64,000 nt of DNA from Aminobacter sp. HY435 (lineage in GTDB: Bacteria; Pseudomonadota; Alphaproteobacteria; Rhizobiales; Rhizobiaceae): assembly GCF_027568395.1 (NCBI RefSeq), contig NZ_JANKZL010000016.1, positions 1-64,000 of the forward strand. The letters run 5' to 3'. The notes beneath the pieces were generated by a model. It searched no databases. It was not told where the DNA came from and was given only the letters and a program-made list of their open reading frames with translations. Within the stretch, counting starts at the first letter, position 1; each line of letters begins with the position of its first letter. The translations under genes and the position numbers were made by a program. Of the stretch, positions 60,084-64,000 are shown piece after piece.

Positions 60084-61403
60084 ATGACCACAACTCTTCT
60101 CCGCGGCCGCACGCTATCGTTCCTGCGCTGGCCCGACAGTGCCGACGACCATGCCGCCTATGCCTATGAAGAAGACGGCGCGGTGCTGATGCGCGACGGC
60201 AAGATCGCCGCCGTCGGCGGCTACGCCCAGGTTGCGGCCCAGGCCGGCGGCAACGTCCAGGTCGTCGACCACCGCCCGCATCTCATCCTGCCTGGCTTCA
60301 TCGACGCGCATGTGCATGTGCCGCAGATGCAGATCATCGCCTCCTATGGCGCCGAGCTGCTCGACTGGCTGAACAACTACACCTTTCCGGAAGAGACCAC
60401 GTTCATCGACGCCCAGCACGGCCGCCGCATCGCGCGCCTGTTCCTGGACGAGATGGTGCGCCACGGCACCACGACGGTGGCTGCATATTGCTCGGTCCAC
60501 AAGCAGTCGGCCGAAGCGTTCTTTGCCGAGTCCCACGACCGCAACATGCTCAACATCGCCGGCAAGGTGATGATGGACCGCAATGCGCCCGAGGGCGTGC
60601 TCGACACGCCGCAGGCGAGCTACGACGACACCAAGGCGCTGATTGCCGATTGGCATGGCAAGGGCCGCCAGCATTATGCGATCACGCCGCGCTTTGCGAT
60701 CACGTCCTCGCCCGAGCAGATGGAGATGGCCGGCCAACTGGCGAAGGAGCATCCGAACCTGCACATCCAGACGCACCTGTCAGAGAACCATGCCGAGATC
60801 GCCTTTACCCAGGAGCTCTACCCCTGGTCGCGCGACTACACCGACATCTACGAGCACTACGGACTGCTGGGGCAGCGCACGCTGCTCGGCCACTGCATTC
60901 ATCTCGGCGAGCGCGAGTCCGATGCACTCTCCGACCACGGCTCGATTGCCGTGTTCTGCCCGACTTCCAACCTGTTCCTCGGCTCGGGCCTGTTCGACTA
61001 TCACCGCTACCGCCGGCGCGAGAAGCCGCTGCGCATCGCTACCGCAACCGACGTTGGCGGCGGCACCAATTATTCGATGCTGCGCACCATGGACGAGGGC
61101 TACAAGGTCATCGCGCTCAATGGCGAGAAGCTGAACCCGCTGGCCTCCTACTGGCAGCTGACGCGCGGCAATGCCGAGGCGCTGTCGATCTCCGACAAGG
61201 TCGGCACGCTCGATGTCGGCACCGATGCCGACATCGTCGTGCTCAATTCGCGCGCGACGCCGGGCATGCGGCTGAGGATGGAGCGCGTCGGCACGCTGGC
61301 CGAGGAGTTGTTCCTGCTGCAGACGCTGGGCGACGACCGCGCCGTGGTCGAGGTCTATGTCGCGGGCCGTCCGGCCAAGACATCGATGGATCAGGCAGCC
61401 TGA
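60084..61403 (+). CDS. guaD: Guanine deaminase (amidohydrolase family)
   Basis: 439 residues. The metal-dependent hydrolase motifs are GFIDAHVHVPQMQ (HxH), HLSENHAE, LLGHCIHLGE and the Asp in ATDVGGGTNYSM. It deaminates guanine to xanthine and so feeds XdhAB. A clear ribosome-binding site is missing before the ATG; instead a 17-base tandem repeat lies there. It follows puuD after 134 bases. Confidence 0.94.
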   Translation: MTTTLLRGRTLSFLRWPDSADDHAAYAYEEDGAVLMRDGKIAAVGGYAQVAAQAGGNVQVVDHRPHLILPGFIDAHVHVPQMQIIASYGAELLDWLNNYTFPEETTFIDAQHGRRIARLFLDEMVRHGTTTVAAYCSVHKQSAEAFFAESHDRNMLNIAGKVMMDRNAPEGVLDTPQASYDDTKALIADWHGKGRQHYAITPRFAITSSPEQMEMAGQLAKEHPNLHIQTHLSENHAEIAFTQELYPWSRDYTDIYEHYGLLGQRTLLGHCIHLGERESDALSDHGSIAVFCPTSNLFLGSGLFDYHRYRRREKPLRIATATDVGGGTNYSMLRTMDEGYKVIALNGEKLNPLASYWQLTRGNAEALSISDKVGTLDVGTDADIVVLNSRATPGMRLRMERVGTLAEELFLLQTLGDDRAVVEVYVAGRPAKTSMDQAA

Positions 61404-61461
61404 CCTTGCGTCATTGGTCCGCGTCTGCCATGTGACCTCTGGTCTGAAGGAGGAGCGGGCG

Positions 61462-61959
61462 ATGGCAACAACCGATGATGTGAAGAAGATCGCCGAGCAG
61501 GAGGCCCGGCTGGTGTTCGACGGTTTCGACGAGGCGACGGCCTTCGACATAGGCGCTGCCATTCGCGAGCGTGGCGTCGCCGAGAAGCTGCCCATTGTCG
61601 TCGATATCCGGCTTTGGGATCGGACGCTGTTTTACTGCGCGCTGCCAGGCTCGACATGCGGCAACACCGAGTGGGCGCGGCGCAAGATCAATGTGGTCAA
61701 GGTGTTCCACCGGAGCACCTATCGCATGGTGCTGACCAAGGCGCGCGAGGACCGCACCTTTGCGGTCGGAGAGGCGCTGCCGATCGAGGACTACGTGCTT
61801 GCCGGCGGCGGTTTTCCGATCAGGGTCAAGGGCGTCGGTGTCATCGGCGCCATCGCCGTTTCCGGTCTGCCGGAGCGACAGGACCATGAGGTGGTCGTGG
61901 CGGCGATCGCCGACCATCTCGGCATCTCCAGGCAGGAGCTCGCGCTCGGGCCTGCATGA
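61462..61959 (+). CDS. UPF0303 / GlcG-HbpS-like protein
   Basis: 165 residues from ATG 61462 with AAGGAGG upstream. It is an alpha-beta GlcG/HbpS-type fold: IAEQEARLVFDGFDEATAFDIGAAI, PIVVDIRLWDRTLFYCALPG, and LAGGGFPIRVKGVGVIGAIAVSGLPERQDHEVV. Some relatives bind haem or cobalamin; in the glycolate operons GlcG occurs without known activity. It comes after guaD and before the glycerate kinase, in keeping with a link to glyoxylate handling. The function is unproven. Confidence 0.75.
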   Translation: MATTDDVKKIAEQEARLVFDGFDEATAFDIGAAIRERGVAEKLPIVVDIRLWDRTLFYCALPGSTCGNTEWARRKINVVKVFHRSTYRMVLTKAREDRTFAVGEALPIEDYVLAGGGFPIRVKGVGVIGAIAVSGLPERQDHEVVVAAIADHLGISRQELALGPA

Positions 61960-61971
61960 TTTGAACGCGGC

Positions 61972-62093
61972 GCTGCCCCTCACCCTTACCCTCTCCCCGT
62001 GAAGAACGGGGAGAGGGGGCGTCGACGTAGCCGCTTGTCCCTTCTCCCCGTACTTCACGGGGAGAAGGTCCCGGCAGGGGGAAGAGGGGCAGC
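61972..62093 (+). repeat. Palindromic repeat copy 10
   Basis: Outer arms GCTGCCCCTC and GAGGGGCAGC; inner hairpins CTCTCCCCGTGAAGAACGGGGAGAG and TTCTCCCCGTACTTCACGGGGAGAA. It belongs to the same subfamily as copy 6 and lies between the UPF0303 and glycerate kinase genes. Confidence 0.82.
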
Positions 62094-62133
62094 GCGACAT
62101 GAACAGACGAAGCGGCTGATAGTGAGAGTCCCG

Positions 62134-63399
62134 ATGGCCACGAGCGACCCGAAGCAGTTTCTCACCAGCATCTTCGAGGCAGCGGTCGCCGCCGCCGATC
62201 CGGAACTCACCATCCGCCGCCATCTGCCGGAAAAACCCAAGGGGCGGACGATCGTCATCGGCGCCGGCAAGGGCTCGGCCCAGATGGCCGCGGCCTTGGA
62301 AAGAGCCTGGGATGGTCCGCTCGAAGGCGTCGTTGTCACCCGCTACGGCTTTGCCGCACCTTGCGAGCGCATCAGGATCGTCGAGGCGTCGCATCCGGTG
62401 CCCGACGCCAACGGCCTCGAGGCGGCGAAGCTTTTGCTCCAGACGGTGTCGGGCCTGACAGAGGACGACCTCGTCGTGGCGCTGGTCTCTGGAGGCGGCT
62501 CGGCGTTGCTGCCGTCGCCGGCCGGCAGCCTGACGCTAGCCGACGAGATCGCCGTCAACGAGGCGCTGCTCGCCTCGGGCGCGCCGATCTCGGCGATGAA
62601 CACCATCCGCAAGCACATCTCCGGCATCAAGGGCGGCAGGCTCGCCGCCGCTGCCTGGCCGGCGCGCGTTGTCTCGCTTGTCGTGTCGGACATCCCCGGC
62701 GACAACCCGGCGCTGGTCGCTTCGGGTCCCACGGTGCCTGACGAGGCCTCGCGCGCGGATGCACTCAGGCTGATCGAGACCTATCGCATCGCGCTGCCGG
62801 CCAATGTCATGGCGCATATCAACTCGGCAGCCGCCGATGCGCCGCAGCCGTCCGACCCGCGCTTTGCCCGCAACGAGGTGCATGTCATCGCCTCGGCCGC
62901 CGTATCGCTCGACGCCGCCGCCGAAGCGGCGCGAAAGCAGGGCGTGGAGACTGTCATCTTGTCCGACGCCATCGAAGGCGAGGCGCGCGAGGTCGGCGGC
63001 GTGCATGCGGCCATCGCCCGCGAGGTCGCGACCCGCAACCGGCCGTTCAACAAGCCGGTGCTGATCCTTTCGGGTGGCGAGACGACGGTTACGCTGCGCG
63101 CCAAGGGCAAGGGCGGCCGCAACAGCGAATTCCTGCTTGCCTTCGCCATCGGCATCGACGGTCTTGCGGGCATCGACGCGCTCGCCGCCGACACTGACGG
63201 CATCGACGGCTCGGAAGACAATGCGGGCGCCTTCGCCGACGGCTCGACCGTGGCGCGGATGCACGCCGCGAGCGTTGACGCCAAGGCGATGCTTGCCGGC
63301 AACAACGCCTGGACGGCGTTCAACTCCGTCGGCGACCTGTTCGTGCCGGGGCCGACCGGAACGAATGTGAATGACCTTAGGGCGATACTGGTGCGGTAG
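62134..63399 (+). CDS. gckA: Glycerate 2-kinase (MOFRL family)
   Basis: 421 residues from ATG 62134; the frame upstream runs through repeat copy 10 and is not counted. N-terminal GckA domain: IVIGAGKGSAQMAAALE, VALVSGGGSALL and MNTIRKHISGIKGGRLA. C-terminal MOFRL domain: LILSGGETTVTLR, KGGRNSEFLLAFAI and ADTDGIDGSEDNAGA. It phosphorylates glycerate to 2-phosphoglycerate. Near allA it fits assimilation of glyoxylate via tartronate semialdehyde; the carboligase and reductase are not in the window. Confidence 0.92.
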   Translation: MATSDPKQFLTSIFEAAVAAADPELTIRRHLPEKPKGRTIVIGAGKGSAQMAAALERAWDGPLEGVVVTRYGFAAPCERIRIVEASHPVPDANGLEAAKLLLQTVSGLTEDDLVVALVSGGGSALLPSPAGSLTLADEIAVNEALLASGAPISAMNTIRKHISGIKGGRLAAAAWPARVVSLVVSDIPGDNPALVASGPTVPDEASRADALRLIETYRIALPANVMAHINSAAADAPQPSDPRFARNEVHVIASAAVSLDAAAEAARKQGVETVILSDAIEGEAREVGGVHAAIAREVATRNRPFNKPVLILSGGETTVTLRAKGKGGRNSEFLLAFAIGIDGLAGIDALAADTDGIDGSEDNAGAFADGSTVARMHAASVDAKAMLAGNNAWTAFNSVGDLFVPGPTGTNVNDLRAILVR

Positions 63400-63411
63400 C
63401 TGCGGCCGGTT

Positions 63412-63581
63412 ACCCCCTCACCCGGCCTCCGCTTCGCTCGGCCGACCTCTCCCCGTTGGGGCGAGGAGGTCGTCAGCGTTTGCGCGAACCTGCGACGTTT
63501 CCTTGAAAGGTGGCGGCGACGGCAACAGTCCCCTCTCCCCAACGGGGAGAGGGTGGCCGCGTAGCGGCCGGGTGAGGGGGC
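63412..63581 (+). repeat. Palindromic repeat copy 11
   Basis: Outer arms ACCCCCTCACCCGGCC and GGCCGGGTGAGGGGG with GCTTCGCTCGGCCGACC and GGTGGCCGCGTAGC inside and hairpins of the CTCTCCCCGTTGGGG type. It separates the convergent glycerate kinase and glutamine synthetase genes and contains 60 bases of unrelated centre. Confidence 0.82.
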
Positions 63582-63594
63582 TGAAGAGAGCCCC

Positions 63595-64000
63595 TCACAC
63601 CTCGTGCAGGTAGAGGTGGTAGTCCAACTCGCTCACCGTGCGGGCGACGCGAAAATATTCGGCTTCCTTGATCGCCGTGAAGGTGCGGTGCAAATCGTGC
63701 CCCAGCGCCTCGCGCAGGAATTCCGACGCCTTCGCCGCCTCGATCGCGGTGCGCCAGTCCGGCGGCATCACGCTTGAGGTGCCTTCGGCCTGCTCATAGC
63801 CGTTGCCCGACGTCTCAGGACCTGGGTCGAGCTGTTCGTCGAGCCCCTTGGAGATGCCGGCGAGGATGGTCGCGGCGACCAGATAGGGGTTGGCGTCGAC
63901 GCCCGAAGGGCGATGCTCGATGCGGCGGTTCCTGGCGTCGCCCGCCGGCACGCGCAGCGCCACCGAGCGGTTGTTGACGCCCCAGGTCGGGGCCACCGGC
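63595..64000 (-). CDS. Glutamine synthetase family protein (C-terminal part; 5' end outside window)
   Basis: About 134 C-terminal residues, open to the right edge. WGVNNRSVALRVP, then RRIEHRPSGVDANPYLVAATILAG, is the C-terminal catalytic region of glutamine synthetase-like enzymes with the conserved Arg and Glu; the end is ELDYHLYLHEV. The final segment lacks an adenylylation Tyr motif of classic GlnA, so gamma-glutamylpolyamine or similar amide ligases (PuuA-like) are the nearest relatives. The substrate is unknown. Confidence 0.88.
   Translation of the reverse strand, partial: PVAPTWGVNNRSVALRVPAGDARNRRIEHRPSGVDANPYLVAATILAGISKGLDEQLDPGPETSGNGYEQAEGTSSVMPPDWRTAIEAAKASEFLREALGHDLHRTFTAIKEAEYFRVARTVSELDYHLYLHEV

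Noticed and set aside
1-64000. tRNA, rRNA, insertion sequences, prophage genes
   Set aside because: None was recognised on either strand; no transposase, integrase or phage structural protein is among the supported genes.

Overview
The window reads as a chromosomal segment of an alphaproteobacterium of the order Hyphomicrobiales (Rhizobiales), most like Mesorhizobium or a close Phyllobacteriaceae relative. This rests on gene content (membrane-bound urate oxidase PuuD, a PuuE-UraD fusion, a carnitine dehydrogenase/BKACE pair with a GlxA-type regulator, a PPi-dependent phosphofructokinase), on high G+C with strong third-position bias, and on the dispersed CTCCCC...GGGGAG palindromic repeats. 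The genus is inference. I saw no tRNA, rRNA, insertion sequence, prophage or CRISPR array.

Layout. 1-6.2 kb: the 3' part of a giant RTX/VCBS type I-secreted adhesin, a small acidic protein whose tail resembles the adhesin's secretion signal, a small exported Cys protein and a lytic transglycosylase. 6.4-7.6 kb: a periplasmic-binding-type lipoprotein. 7.8-12.9 kb: a tightly overlapping ytcA-mdtN-mdtO-mdtP efflux operon. 13.1-18.0 kb: glutamate decarboxylase followed by two AspT-family antiporters. 18-24.6 kb: MFS exporter, aldehyde dehydrogenase, MBL hydrolase with PPi-phosphofructokinase, L,D-transpeptidase and LysE exporter. 24.6-29.5 kb: a TPR protein, then xylB, an NTF2-like gene and xylA, closed by a strong terminator and a GNAT remnant.

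30-39.1 kb: a HAD phosphatase, then a predicted carnitine/gamma-butyrobetaine catabolic block: a divergent CdhR-like regulator, BKACE, carnitine dehydrogenase, a membrane protein, an acyl-CoA dehydrogenase, an ADP-forming acyl-CoA synthetase and a CaiD-like hydratase. 39.2-47.5 kb: an alpha/beta hydrolase and a dipeptide-type ABC operon with a large CocE-type hydrolase. 47.7-48.2 kb: a Phd/RelE-type toxin-antitoxin pair.

48.2-61.4 kb: a purine catabolism locus in three transcription units. One leftward unit carries puuE-uraD, allE, allA and an uncharacterised deaminase. A divergent rightward unit carries uraH and xdhABC. A second rightward unit carries puuD, guaD and a UPF0303 gene and has its own divergent LysR regulator; dps lies between. 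Together they encode guanine to xanthine to urate to 5-hydroxyisourate to OHCU to allantoin to allantoate, and the last steps from ureidoglycine to glyoxylate. Allantoate amidohydrolase and a purine permease are not in the window. A glycerate 2-kinase follows, which fits glyoxylate assimilation through glycerate, and the window ends inside a glutamine-synthetase-family gene.

Most unusual: eleven copies of long palindromic repeats are scattered over 20.9-63.6 kb. Some are read in frame inside genes. One copy is a linker in the acyl-CoA synthetase and another is an insert in XdhC, and both encode nearly the same peptide. Two more form the synthetase's N- and C-termini.
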